A stretch of DNA of 64,000 bases. It comes from Saccharina japonica. Taxonomy: Eukaryota; Sar; Phaeophyceae; Laminariales; Laminariaceae. The translations under genes and the position numbers were made by a program. The stretch covers positions 27,597 to 91,596 of the forward strand of contig MEHQ01000657.1 of assembly GCA_008828725.1 (NCBI GenBank), in the 5' to 3' direction. The notes below the pieces were generated by a model that was not told where the DNA came from, did no database searches, and saw only the letters and a program-made list of their open reading frames with translations. Numbering within the stretch: position 1 is the stretch's first letter; each line of letters opens with the position of its first letter. Of the stretch, positions 1 through 11,196 are shown piece by piece.

Positions 1-390
1 CATGAGCTTCAACGTTGATCACTCATAAGCATCTCTCTCCGAAAGTAGGAAACCCCACGGTATGGATTGCACTTTTTGGCTTCATGTTTTCTGACCGGCT
101 GAGCTTCTAACGTGAGTAACTACCGGCGAGAATTTTACTATTTTGCGCGTATATTTGTTTTAGGACTATTCGTAGATCCTATAAAGGTTGATCAGATTGC
201 GCGAACAACCTTCTTCGAAGTCGTGATTCGCGAGAGATATTGAGCTCCTCACGTGAGGACCTCAGAAAATAAGCCGCCACCCCTAAAAGGGCATTGCTCG
301 AAAGAAAAAAAACACTGAAACACGGAGAGCCCTCTACACAAAGGCTACTTACTCCCTTCTGTACGCACTTCCGGCTCGAGCTTTATCCAT
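1..390. other. no gene recognised
   Basis: No reading frame, splice-bounded exon or known repeat is recognisable in this stretch. It leads into the short tandem repeat that begins near position 391. Confidence 0.4.
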
Positions 391-572
391 TTGAGCTTTT
401 GATCCACCTGAGCATTATCCACTTGAGCTTTATCCACGTGAGTTTTACACACTTGAGCTTTATCCACTCAAACTATATTAACCTGAGCTGTATCTGCCTG
501 AGCTTTATCCACTTGAGGTTTATCCACTTGAGGTTTATCCACTAGAGCTTTACCCACTAGAGCTTCATCTAC
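391..572 (+). repeat. 15-bp minisatellite, about 12 units
   Basis: Imperfect head-to-tail copies of a 15-bp unit close to CTTGAGCTTTATCCA. Because 15 is a multiple of three, one frame stays open and reads as a pentapeptide repeat (about I-H-L-S-F). That open frame is a by-product of the period; it lacks an ATG and is not called as a gene. From 573 to 1048 no gene is seen, only short repeated phrases such as TTAGCTACCCCTACCG near 640 and 705. Confidence 0.8.
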
Positions 573-1190
573 TCCGTTTGCTGTCATTTTTTTGTCAGGT
601 TTTGGGTGACAGATAGTTTCTCAAGTGAGAGGTCTCATAAACGTTACTAGCTACCCCTACCGTAACATGCCTTCATAATCGAGAGAGGCCTCACGAAATT
701 TATTAGCTACCCCTACCGAAACATGCCTCCATCATCGATTTAGATCAACCCGGCGTCTACATGATCGAACAAGCCTGCGCTAGCTCCTAAGGCACGTTTC
801 GTCGTATCAAAGCGTCTCGAGATGGCCGTGGTGTATGTGCTGCAGTGCGTATTTCAATTACATGTGCCTCGTGATTCGTGTGTTGTTCTTCTTGGAAGGC
901 TGGATTTTCTGGTTTGTTTAATATTTTCTTCCTCTCACTTTCTTCTAACGTATACTGCTGTACCCTGGAACACGACTCAAAACCAACAAGGCCTAAAGCA
1001 AGTATGAGGCGCACTGATCTCGTTTACATACCTAGTATTGGTAATAGTAGGGCTGGGCACCGGCTGACTCAGTCAGTAGCGATTATACTGTCGTCAAAAA
1101 CACTCAGTATACTGGATTGAATCAGTATACTGTCTCTCGTTTCTCCTCTCTCCTTCCGAAACGCATTTGGTGGGTTTTTGTAATATAATA

Positions 1191-1505
1191 CAAGGGCTCC
1201 GCTCCGCGGCCGGCTAACGCCGCCCGCTACGCTCGCGCAAGGGAAGGAGCAGAAGAGACTCATGATGTAGTGCAAGCACCGACTTGAAAATGCCAAGAGG
1301 TTCATGGCGCAGCGAAGAAACGGCGGACTTGACATGCATGCAAAACATGCTCGGGATGCACACATTATAAGCTCCATGATACAGGACAACAAAGCTGTAT
1401 GCTCGAAAGAGAGGGCACAGCAACACGGCTCACAGCACGGCGCTGCGCTGCCTGCTGTGGGTGTGATTCGTGCCTTTTTCGTAATTATGTGTGGTAGTAG
1501 AGCGA
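1191..1505 (+). repeat. GC-hairpin repeat A, copy 1
   Basis: Begins with a GC-rich inverted motif (GGGCTCCGCTCC, then a CGGCC/GCCGCCCGC stem), followed by a body containing AAAATGCCAAGAGGTTCATGG and a CTGCCTGCTGTGGGTGTG block. The same module recurs at 3941, 4287, 8195 and 8408. Confidence 0.7.
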
Positions 1506-1529
1506 AAACAGCGGGGTGGACGAGTCAGG

Positions 1530-3110
1530 TAGGTATCTCGGCGGCGAAGGTGAGCGCCATCTCGGGTTCTCGTTTACAAGAAGGGCAAGTTTTGTCTTTG
1601 TGTGTGATACGGGGTGTAGGAGCAAAACCGTCACCCAGCGTAGGAAGCAGGAGGAAAGCACAGCCGCTGTTATCGGACCGTAGCCGGGACACCCGTTTGG
1701 CACCGGCGCGCACGTGCGCTGGGCTGGGGGGGTGTTACAGTGGCGGGACGGCGAGGAGAAGAGCGTCCACGCTGTCACGGGGCTATGACCGGGATGCCCA
1801 CTTTGCCTCGACGCTAGTTATACGTCGGGCAGGGGGGGTGTTGCAGTGGGGCGGAGGGTCTACATGTCCGCAGGGACGGAAGGGCAAGCTAAACAGCAAG
1901 CATCTCGAAGAAAGTAGAAGAACCGGTCGTCACGGAGACGCGAGGAACCAGTCGGGTCGGCAGCATCAATCGCGACCCTTTACAACACCATCAACAGCGA
2001 CCCAGGGGGTCTTCGGGGTGTTGGGAATCTGGCAACCGGGATTCTGGTTGTTGAGAGCTTCAGTATCTGGAGTCCGGGTGTGAGGTCCGGAGGGCTGGCT
2101 GATATTCCCATTCGTACCTGTGGGCCTGATTGTGATTTGGGTTCTGTAGATTTCCGGAGTTTGTCGGTCTATCAATAGCAACTGGGTAGAGTACCTCGGC
2201 GGTATTCGGTTGAAACGTGAGGTGAGCACTTTGTCAATCGCCACCGATCGGGAGATGAGGTAAGCATCTCCCGTGCGTGTTGCAAGTAGGTTTGGCGGTA
2301 GCACTTCGACGGTGAAAGGCAAGCACCTGTCATGCTATTGTCGAACGGGTCGGCGAAGGTGAGCGCCGTCTCGGGTTTGTGCTGGGGAGAAGGGCCCGTC
2401 TCTGTTTTTTTGGTTTTGTGTTACACGTGCTTGTTGGATCGAACACGTCACCCAGCGGTTGCGAGTGGGAATGTTCTCCGTGGACGGCGTCGTGGGCGCA
2501 GCAGGAACAAGAGTCGAGCAGATAGATTCGTGACGCGCGGGCTGACTTCTACAATCGACAAGGAACGCTTAGGAGTAGTACGAGGCATCGGTTGATCGGG
2601 CTCGGCTGTCTCAGGAATGGACAAAGGCCAGCACGGACGCACGTCTCGCCATCGTACAAGGTCTCCGTCGACACACCACCAAACTTCCCGCCGACGGCGT
2701 AGGACGGAGGAGGAAGGCACACTCGCTGTCACTGGATCTTAACCGGGATGCCCGCTTGGCACCGACGCTTACATGCGCCGGGCTGGGGAGGCATCGCAGC
2801 GACGGGTAGCCGAGGAGGAAGGGGATATCGGTTCATAGCATGGAATGCCCGCTTGGTACCGACGCTCACACGCGCCGGGCTGGGGGGGTGTTGCAGCGAC
2901 GGGGGCGTCGAGGAACCAAGGCGCACCTGACGGCAGGGAAGCCCGCTCTGGGCCGACGATAGTCAAGACGTCGGACACTGGGGGTGTTACAAACGCCGGG
3001 CCGACGACGAGGATGGAGGAGGAGGGCATACACGCTGTTACCGGGCCGTAACCGGGATGCCCGTTTTGACCCGACGATAGTTATGCATCGGGCAGGGGGG
3101 GTGTTGCAGC
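1530..3110. repeat. two diverged copies of a GC-rich module with internal tandem units
   Basis: 1530-1860 and 2350-3110 share, in order, GGCGAAGGTGAGCGCC, then GTCACCCAGCG, then several tandem units of roughly 75-100 bp with ACCGGGATGCCC, GGCACCGACGC and CGCCGGGCTGGGG. The units are imperfect and each contains a G-run. Long open frames here have no consistent frame between copies. Region 3111-3640 shows nothing recognisable. Confidence 0.55.
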
Positions 3111-3639
3111 GGGCTGTGTGAGCCAGAGGATAATACTGTGATGCGTAAGCGACTGTCGTGGCCAGTGCTACGCGGAGGGTCCATCGTTTTAACGGGGGTC
3201 AAGCTGTACGAGGCTCCCCGCTTGAACGATGGAGGTTGAGGATGGGTTCCCCGTCATAGGAACGCCATTATGCTGTGGGAACCCCGTATCGACCTAAATG
3301 GCCGATATGGGTGCTCCATGGTGCTACCTGGTGTTTACTCAATACCACCCAAATAACGAAAGAAACCAATCAAACAACCCAGTGTCCACACCCGTGTCAA
3401 CACCTGTCCACATACCGTGCATGAGCATCGCCCTACCACTTGCCTGTCTGTTACCCGTTATGTGCTTGGCTTACGCTCAACCAACGTACCACGCGTCCAA
3501 TATCGGACATCCGGGGTATTCGAGAGCTCTGGCACGAGAGCTTGGTTAGCCTTTCAGGAGGCAACTCTATCATCTCCATCGAACTCAACAAGCAATGAGT
3601 TGAGTCTTCTCTCAGGACTGGCCCGAGAGGCGGACGCTG

Positions 3640-3940
3640 CTGTAACATGTACTCGTAATATGAAAGAGAAAGCACAGCACAACACGGTCGTCAAGTTGAG
3701 AAGTACGAGCACGAGTATTTTTTTGGTTGTCATCCCCCATTGCTGCCGTGCTCTCTGGGTACACGCACAAACCCAAAACCGAAAAATTAAAAAAGCTCTC
3801 GCCAACGAAAAAGTATGGGAAACAAAGACAGGGAGGAAAGCTCCGGCAAGTAATTAAGTAATAGAAGGAGGCGGTATCGAAGTGGGAGCTCTGAGAGGCC
3901 AGGGATGGGCAATCCCTGAAAAATATATTTGTAAGTAAGT
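3640..3940 (+). repeat. repeat B, internally deleted copy
   Basis: Carries both ends of the module that is complete at 4633-5546 and 5547-6482: the start ACTCGTAATATGAAAGAGAA and the end GAGCTCTGAGAGGCCAGGGA. The central part, with the CACCATCGATTCGGTCC block, is missing. Confidence 0.7.
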
Positions 3941-4632
3941 CTACAAGGGCCCCGCTCCGCGGGCGGCTGACGCCGTCCGCTACGCTCGCGCAAGGAAAGG
4001 GGCAGAAGAGACTCACGATGTAGTGCAAGCACCGACTTGAAAATGCCAAGAGATTCATGGTGCAGCGAAGAAACGGCGGACTTGACATGCATGCAAAACA
4101 TGCTCGGGATGCACACATTATAAGCTCCATGATCCAGGACAACAAAGCTGTATGTTCGAAATAGAAAGCACAGCAACACGGCTCACAGCACGGCGTTGCG
4201 CTGCCTGCTGTGGATGTGATTCGTGCCTTTTTCGTAATCATGTGTGGTAGTACAGCAACAACAGCAGTAGTATTTCGTACTTTGTACAAGGGCTCCGCTC
4301 CGCGGGCGGCTGATGCCGGCCGCTACGCTCGCGCAAGGAAAGGGGCAGAAGAGGCTTATGATGTAGTGCAAGCAACGACTTGAAAATGCCAAGAGGTTCA
4401 TGGTGCAGCGAAAAAACGGTGGACTTGACATGCATAACATGCTTGGGAGGCACACATTATAAGCTCCATGATCCAGGACAACAAAGCTGTATGTTCGACA
4501 GAGAAAGCACAGCAACACGGCTCACAGCACGGCGCTGCGCTGCCTGCTGTGTGTGGGTGTGATTCGTGCCTGTTTCGTAATTATGTGTGGTAGTACAGCA
4601 ACAACAGCAGTACGAGTAGTGCTTCGTACTTT
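3941..4632 (+). repeat. GC-hairpin repeat A, two tandem copies
   Basis: Two head-to-tail copies of about 345 bp (3941-4286 and 4287-4632). Each begins with the hairpin GCGGGCGGC / GCCGCCCGC and ends in a GTAGTACAGCAACAACAGC run. They are closely similar to 1191-1505. Confidence 0.75.
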
Positions 4633-6482
4633 GTATATATGTACTCGTAATATGAAAGAGAAAGCACACCACAACACGGCCGTCAAGTTGTGAAGTACGA
4701 GTACGAGTACGAGTACACGTACGAGTACGAGTACTCGACCAAAGCGACGGAGCGAAAAATAAAACGAAAAAAAACGGTCGGAAAAAAAAACAAGCACATC
4801 GTACATCTCGAATCACACACAAACACGAATACGTATACTCGTATACGAACGCACTTCAAATGACATACGCGTATCGTGATTGCGCCGCTTAAAAAACAAA
4901 AAAGTTAAAATGACTGTGACGTTCGGTCACCCTCAACTCTTCCCGCCCTCCCGCGATCACCTCACCATCGATTCGGTCCGGGTCGAGCTCTACTGCCTCT
5001 CTGCCCCAGTGAGCCCCGTGGCCCGCATAGCGTGAAGCAAGGTGCTCACCGTGGCCCTCGTTCACCCGCTCCATCATGAGGTGTTTAGATCGCCTGGTTG
5101 TCTCTCTGAAAATAATATGTGTTCCGATAAATAAGCACCGCTTAAACGTTATTTTACAATACTAAAAGACCCTTATAATTCTGACATACTGGATTGATAC
5201 AGCAAGCAGCAACGCAGACAAAGGCCCTTCATGCTTCCCTCGTGTCTCGGTGGACACACCACGCCTAGCCACGAAAAAGGCGACCGCGCTCCTTCCGCCC
5301 CCCCCTCTACTGGCCAGCGCCCTCCCATACCCGCGATGGCGCCAAGCTCGCCCGCGCTGCCGTACTCTCTGGGTACACGCACGAACGCAAAACCGAAAAA
5401 ATAAAAAAGGCTCTCGCCAACAAAAAATGATAGGAAACAAAGACAGGGAGGAAAGCTCCGGCAAGTAATCAATATTAGAAGGAGGCGGTATCGAAGTGGG
5501 AGCTCTGAGAGGCCAAGGATGGGCAATCCCTGAGCGAGATATTAGTAAGTATGTCTATGTACTTGTAATATGAAATAGAAAGCACAGCACAGCACGGTCG
5601 TCAAGTTGTGAAGTACGAAAAACAATAAAACTGATAGGAAGACGTACATACGTACGGGTATACGTACTCGTACTCGTACTCGTTTTCGAACAAAGAACAA
5701 CGCGACAGGAGCGAGAAACAAAAACGAAATAAAACGGTCGGAAAAATAAATAAATCATGTACATCTCGAATCACACACGAATACTCCAAATGACATATCG
5801 TGATTGCGCCGCTCAAAAAACAAAAAGTGAAAACGACTGTCACGTTCTGCCAAGCTCGATGCTACCCGCCCCCCCGCGCGATCACCTCGCCATCGATTCG
5901 GTCCGGGTCGAGCTCTACTGCCTCTCTGCCCCAGTGAGCCCCGTGGCCCGCCTCGCGTGAAGCAAGGTGCTCACCGTGGCCCTCGTTCGCCCGCTCGAGC
6001 ATGATGGTGTTCAAACCGCCTGGTTGTCTCTCTGTGAATAATATTTGGTTGAGAAATAAGAACCGCTTGAATATTCTTTTACAGGAAGAAAAAATCCTTA
6101 TAATTTCGGGCATGATGGATTCGCACCACCAGCAGCAACGCAGACAAAGCCCTTTCATGCTTCCCTCGTGTCTCGATGGACACACCACGCCTAGCCACGA
6201 AAAAGGCGACCGCGCTCCTTCCATCCCCCCCCTCTACTGGCCAGCGCCCTCCCCTACCCGCGATGGTGCCGGACTCGCCCGCGCTGCCGTGCTCTCTTGG
6301 TACACGAACGAACCCAAAACCGAAAAATAAAAAGGCTCTCGCCAACAAAAAATGATAGGAAACAAAGACGGGGAGGAAAGCTCCGGCAAGTAATCAAGTA
6401 ATAGAAGGAGGCGGTGTCGAAGTGGGAGCTCTGAGAGGCAAGGGATGGGCAATCCCTGAAAAATGTATTAGTAAGTAAGTCT
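4633..6482 (+). repeat. repeat B, two tandem copies of about 920 bp
   Basis: 4633-5546 and 5547-6482 are direct copies. Each runs from a TACTTGTAATATGAAA-like start through a CATCGATTCGGTCCGGGTC block and a CTCGCCAACAAAAAATGATA block to GATGGGCAATCCCTGA. The first copy contains a short ACGAGT microsatellite at about 4695-4738. No conserved protein frame is shared by both copies. A decayed relative in the other orientation lies at about 22091-22640. Confidence 0.75.
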
Positions 6483-6622
6483 ATGGCGTGTTTCTTGGAC
6501 GTACGTGAGAAAAAACTACTGGCGAATATACTGGCCGGGTCAATCAGAAGATTACTACTGGCAGTATATCACTACTGCCAGTAATTACTACTGCCAGTAC
6601 ATACTCTGCCAGTGCCCAGCCC

Positions 6623-8194
6623 TAGATAATTGCCTTTGGCTAATAAATCTCTGAATTGCGGGGTGCGTACAGCCGTCCACAATCTAACCTTATAGCAGTA
6701 GTCTGTACATATGCCTGTCCGCTGTGCACTGCTGTCTGTCGTCGCTTGCATCAGTGATTGCAAGAACTGTAGATAATCGATCCCAACAAACCTGGCATGT
6801 GCAGACACGGACGAGGTTGCGCTAACTCATGGTGCTTGTTCCGTTGTAAGCATCTCGACTTGGCCGCCGTGGCCATGCTGCAGTGCGTATTTCGGTATCC
6901 TGTGCCTCGTATTTCGTGTGTTTACGGGGGGGGTTGCGCTAACTCATGTTGTGCGCGGTTGTAGTTGTATGACCGCAGACCCTCGCATCCCTACAACACC
7001 GGGACGGGGGGGGTCAGAAAGGCTTGTTATTTTTTTTCTGTCCTCTGCTCGTTTTCTTTTTCCAGTGACATTCGTTACTGGGCTTTGTCAATGGACAGCG
7101 AACTTAACCCCCCGAATCCCCTGCTTTTCAACTCGGTTTCTTCGTCTAAGTCCATCGATGTGTAGCCATCCTGTCTCTCCAAAGTTCCTGCTTAATCCAA
7201 ATTCATGCAAAATCTGGCTCTGCGCATGAATTCGATGGTTGATCTGACATACCTGGTATACAACTTGGCTCTGAGGCTCCAACCTGTATTTCCAAATTCG
7301 CTAAAATCGCTCACCAATTCAATATTTCGTTTGGGCTATTTCACGGGGCTCAGCTTTTGGTCGCGTCAACGCCAATCTGTTGTACTACGTAGTAGTTGTT
7401 TCATGCGGGACCTATGCGTACGTCCTGCAAAGTTTTTTCGTACCGGCATGTATCGCACCTACAAGCTGAAGCATGTTAAATATAGTACCACACTTCACAG
7501 GCGGGGCGGCGGGGAACGAGTGTCACCTGTACAATCCGAAAAAGGTTAAAACCATCTGAAAAAACATCACGCCCTCGGCCCTCAAGCACCAGAGGTAAAC
7601 ACGCAACACAAGAACATACCGGTATGAAGCACGATGTTGATGTCTGCGCACTCGCTGCCCACGCCGCCTCTGCCGCGACCGGCCCCAGGGGCTTGGTAAC
7701 TCCCCCAATAGCGATGAAACTCCAGAATCACGAGAAATCACGATATGTGTGGTCCAGTAACGTCTGACCATCTGGAGCAGCATTGTCTGTTCGCGTGTTC
7801 TACCAGTCTACCAGCACCATCCCATGCTGTATCCACTTGGTAGTTCCACCCACGTGATGAACCAAAGAAAAAGGCTGCCATGAAGATGTTCAGTGATCAA
7901 ACAAGCACACGGAATATAGAACCAACATGCCTCGTTGTATCTCACGAACAAACCACGGAATATTCTCGGAACGTTCCCTTTCTCTAATAATCCTCTCCAT
8001 TGACCACCGCACTGTACAGGCGGGGTGGCGAGGAGCGGGTCGGGGCGTAGCCCGCCCCGCTGATAGCCCACGTATGCGTGTCAAGGATGGCCTCTCAGAC
8101 TCGGTGGCTTGTTGGTTGGATGGAATCGACAGGAAGCGGAGTGGCTCGACCGGTCATTCGTGTCGCAACGGCAGCAGCAGCACTAAGTAATGTA
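6623..8194. other. no gene recognised
   Basis: No recognisable protein or splice-bounded exon. At 6918-7015 there is a partial copy of the repeat that reads ACCCTCGCATCCCTACAAC, complete near 48 kb. At 8030-8070 there is a short GC-rich inverted motif. The remaining sequence looks unique but noncoding. Confidence 0.35.
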
Positions 8195-8493
8195 GTACAA
8201 GGGCTCCGCTGCGCGGGCGGCTAACGCCGCCCGCTACGCTGGCGGAAAAGAGAATATAACCAAATAATAATGTGAGAAGGGTAAAAGAGGAAAATAAATT
8301 AGCTGCAATTGGCGACTTGATAATTGAGCTCCACTCTCGTATGTCGGCCAATGCAGGACAGCAAGTTAATATATATCTTCCAACATGAAAAAATATCACG
8401 AATAAAGCAAAGCTCCGCTCCGAGGGCGGCCGACGCCGCCCGCTACGCTCGCGCAAGGAAAGGGGCAGAAGAGGTCCACGATGTGGTGCAAGG
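8195..8493 (+). repeat. GC-hairpin repeat A fragments
   Basis: Two copies of the GC-hairpin leader (8195-8245 and 8408-8462) separated by about 160 bp of unrelated AT-rich sequence. The second leads directly into the left arm of the palindrome. Confidence 0.6.
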
Positions 8494-10024
8494 ACGACTT
8501 GAAAATGCCAAGAGGTTCATGGTGCAATGCAGGGTTCGAATTAGTGCTCCAGCAACATGTGCGCGTAGCGCGAAAATTTTGGACGTATGTGCGTAAATGT
8601 ACTAAACAAATGTGGGTCTCATTCGCTCGTCTTGCAAATAACACACAGACAAGCATAGCCTCTGTATTTGCGACCCTTTCAAGCCTTGTTTCATCCACGG
8701 ACATGCAAAACCGTCATAAATTTGAACTCAGTCCCTTCAAAAAAGAAAGGCACAAACAAATTCGGCAGAAAATTGCCAATTGAATCACAAGAAAAAGGCC
8801 TAAAAATAATTGCGCCTGCGGCGAAAATAGGCCCCAATTTGTTTTTTTAAATGGACCCGCACATGTTTTTGGCCTGCGGCCAAAAAGTGTGCGGGGGGCT
8901 GAAAAAAGATGTGCGGAAAGCCGCACATCTACTGCTTTTTGTGGTGCGCAAAAGCTGATATTTCAGAAGTTTGGTGCAATTGCGCACGTTTCACCAACTA
9001 ATTCGAGCCTGGTGCAATGCATGCAGCGAAATACGGACTGCTGTACGCACGTACAACTGAGCGTATTATACCCGCCTACCTCTCTGTATCGTACTGCAGG
9101 AATGAGTAGTACTGGTGTGTGGCATGGTAAGCACAATTCGACGAGAATTGACGAGGGAAGAAAGTGCTGAAATCTTCTCGCGATAAAAATGCAAGGCAAG
9201 AACCGTAGTGGGGGAGGAGGGAGAAGAGCCCACTTTGTGACCCCGGATCTGAGTTACGACTAGGAAGGAGAGAGAAAGGAAGGGCAAAGAAAATAAACGG
9301 GATGGACAAAAAAAAGGGCGAAAAAGCACCTATATACGACGACGACAGCAGCAGCAGTCGTACACCACAAAAAGTAAAAAACATACAAAAAAAAAGTACA
9401 GGCGACTTGCAAATGCGTAGTAGATTGATAGAGCGCCATGCTCCAGGACAACAAAGCTCTATGTTCGAAAGGAAGAGAAAGCACAGCAACACGGCTCACG
9501 CTGCCTGCTGTGGGTGGTGTGATTTGTGCCTTTTTCGTGATTATGTGTGATACATAGTACAACGAAACAGCAGTAGTATATGGTGTGACAAACAACATAT
9601 CGACAACAACTATACAGTACAGCAACAGCAACGACAACAAAAACCACCTACCCACGCACCGACCCACACACCCACCCACCCACCCATTCACCCACCCACC
9701 CACCCAACATGTGCTACAGCAGCACAGCAGTACGCCGAACTGCTGTGCCAGAGGGGGGCCGGTATAGCGGACAAACACATAGGGGCTACCGCGCGCAGGA
9801 AAGCCCTCCGAATACGCTGATCTGCAAGGCATAGGAAACAAAGACAGGAAGCAAGTAATCGCGAAGAAAGAAGAAAGCAAAAAAAGCCAAGAACTCCGGA
9901 AAGCAAGTAACTTTTCCCTCGGCGATTAAAGGCTGAGAGCTGAGAGTGGCTGTCAGGTACGAAGATATGCCGAGCCCGAGGAAAGCTTCCGAACCCCAAA
10001 GGATATTTGTATGGATTAATATAT
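8494..10024 (+). repeat. left arm of a long inverted repeat (1531 bp)
   Basis: The reverse complement of this segment is found at 11197-12727 with identical length. The outer ends are ACGACTTGAAAATGCC here and GGCATTTTCAAGTCGT at 12712-12727; the inner ends are GGATTAATATAT and ATATATTAATCC. I saw no clear mismatches in the segments compared. The arm carries a SINE 3' body (9117-9316), a CA-rich microsatellite near 9650-9705 and the first 340 bp of the 9686-10795 duplication. Open frames appear in mirrored pairs and are not genes. Confidence 0.9.
9117..9316 (+). mobile_element. SINE 3' body (tRNA-headed SINE family, head missing)
   Basis: Contains the family signatures GACGAGGGAAGAAAGTGCTG, TCGCGATAAAAATGCAAGGC, CCGTAGTGGGGGAGGAGG and CCCCGGATCTGAGTTACGAC, and ends in an A-run after GGGATGGAC. 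Mirrored copies lie at 11905-12104 and 10832-11031. Confidence 0.75.
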
Positions 10025-10795
10025 GTCTATGTTAATGTTATTTCATTTGCCTTCCGACAATGTTGAGGGAATTATTAATTCAGAATGAAAAAGGTGACAC
10101 TTTCGTCGAATACCACCAATCCCATCCAATCAACGATCCTTTCCTGCGTATATACTCAATCAATTGAGTGCGCACTACCACCCTTTACCCAAGTATTATA
10201 CCTGCGATTATAATATTATCATTGGGTCACACATTGCTATCTCTATTCTCCGTAGTATACAGTAGTAACAGTAGTAGCAGTAGTAGCACTAATAGTGCGG
10301 CTGTGCTGTACCAGGTAGTTATCATTTTATCCTTCAGTAGTACCAATCATTGCAGCAGGAAGGGTTATAGACTACACACGCTGACAGTACAGCTCTACGA
10401 TTGATTGCTAGTAATGCACGAACTACGAGTACTTATCATCTACGCCTCTTACACCAAAAAATGTAAAACTCGAAGAGGTGTCACGGGGACCAGCGTGCAG
10501 AGCAACCAACCCCTCTGACGCCAGACGCTACGCAATGCGCTTACAGTAGTACTGATGAGTTTACCTTCGAACTCACCCGGCCAACTGCAAGTACTAGGCA
10601 CTCTTGCTTCATTGACCCAAGAATTGCCGTTTAGCACTCCAAGTATAGGATTTACTGCAGTACATTATGTCGTCAAGGGGGGAGGGGAGGGTACCATCGT
10701 ACCCCCCCTCTGTTCGAAGGGCCCAATATGAAAACCCCGTACCCCCCCCCCCACCCCGCCCCCGCTGTCCGAGCGGCCACGATTTTTTGCGAGTA
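9686..10795 (+). repeat. 1.1-kb direct duplication, copy 1
   Basis: Nearly identical to 13940-15047 in the same orientation. The few visible differences include a G missing at about 10225 (TTGGGTCAC versus TTTGGTCAC) and a single base at about 10487. Flanks differ at both ends after the C-rich run and GTCCGAG. There is no protein frame of note inside. Confidence 0.85.
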
Positions 10796-11196
10796 GACGC
10801 TGTCGTCGTCGTATATAGGTGCTTTTTCGCCCTTTTTTTTGTCCATCCCGTTTATTTTCTTTGCCCTTCCTTTCTCTCTCCTTCCTAGTCGTAACTCAGA
10901 TCCGGGGTCACAAAGTGGGCTCTTCTCCCTCCTCCCCCACTACGGTTCTTGCCTTGCATTTTTATCGCGAGAAGATTTCAGCACTTTCTTCCCTCGTCAA
11001 TTCTCGTCGAATTGTGCTTACCATGCCACACACCAGTACTACTCATTCCTGCAGTACGATACAGAGAGGTAGGCGGGTATAATACGCTCAGTTGTAAGTG
11101 CGTACAGCAGTCCGTATTTCGCTGCATGCATTGCACCAGGCTCGAATTAGTTGGTGAAACGTGCGCAATTGCACCAAACTTCTGAAATATCAGCTT
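10025..11196. repeat. spacer of the long inverted repeat
   Basis: 10025-10795 is the second part of the direct duplication. 10798-11195 is an extra direct copy of 11873-12270 from the right arm, so the same SINE-bearing block occurs three times within 3.3 kb, twice as reverse complement of the left arm. Confidence 0.8.
10832..11031 (-). mobile_element. SINE 3' body, spacer copy
   Basis: Reverse complement of 9117-9316: starts with a T-run and GTCCATCCCG, then GTCGTAACTCAGATCCGGGG and GCCTTGCATTTTTATCGCGA. No tRNA-like head. Confidence 0.7.

Larger units (their letters stand above)
1049..6622. mobile_element. TIR element (family AGGGCTGGGCAC) split by a 5.3-kb insertion
   Basis: The left end at 1049 begins AGGGCTGGGCACCGGCTGAC and the right end at 6622 finishes GCCAGTGCCCAGCCCT, which are inverted copies. 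A compact relative lies at 49011-49250. Aligned to it, the left part runs to about 1190 and the sequence resumes at about 6483 (ATGGCGTGTTTCTTGG). Everything between 1191 and 6482 is therefore a later insertion into this copy. No transposase is seen, so the host element is a MITE. Confidence 0.75.

Noticed and set aside
1304..2083. 259-codon frame
   Set aside because: Runs through repeat A and GC-rich tandem units whose copies do not keep the frame.
9260..9880. 206-codon frame on the minus strand, repeated at 11341-11961 (+)
   Set aside because: Mirror images from the palindrome; Leu/Phe/Cys-rich translation of a GTGGGTGGG microsatellite and SINE sequence, with no domain.
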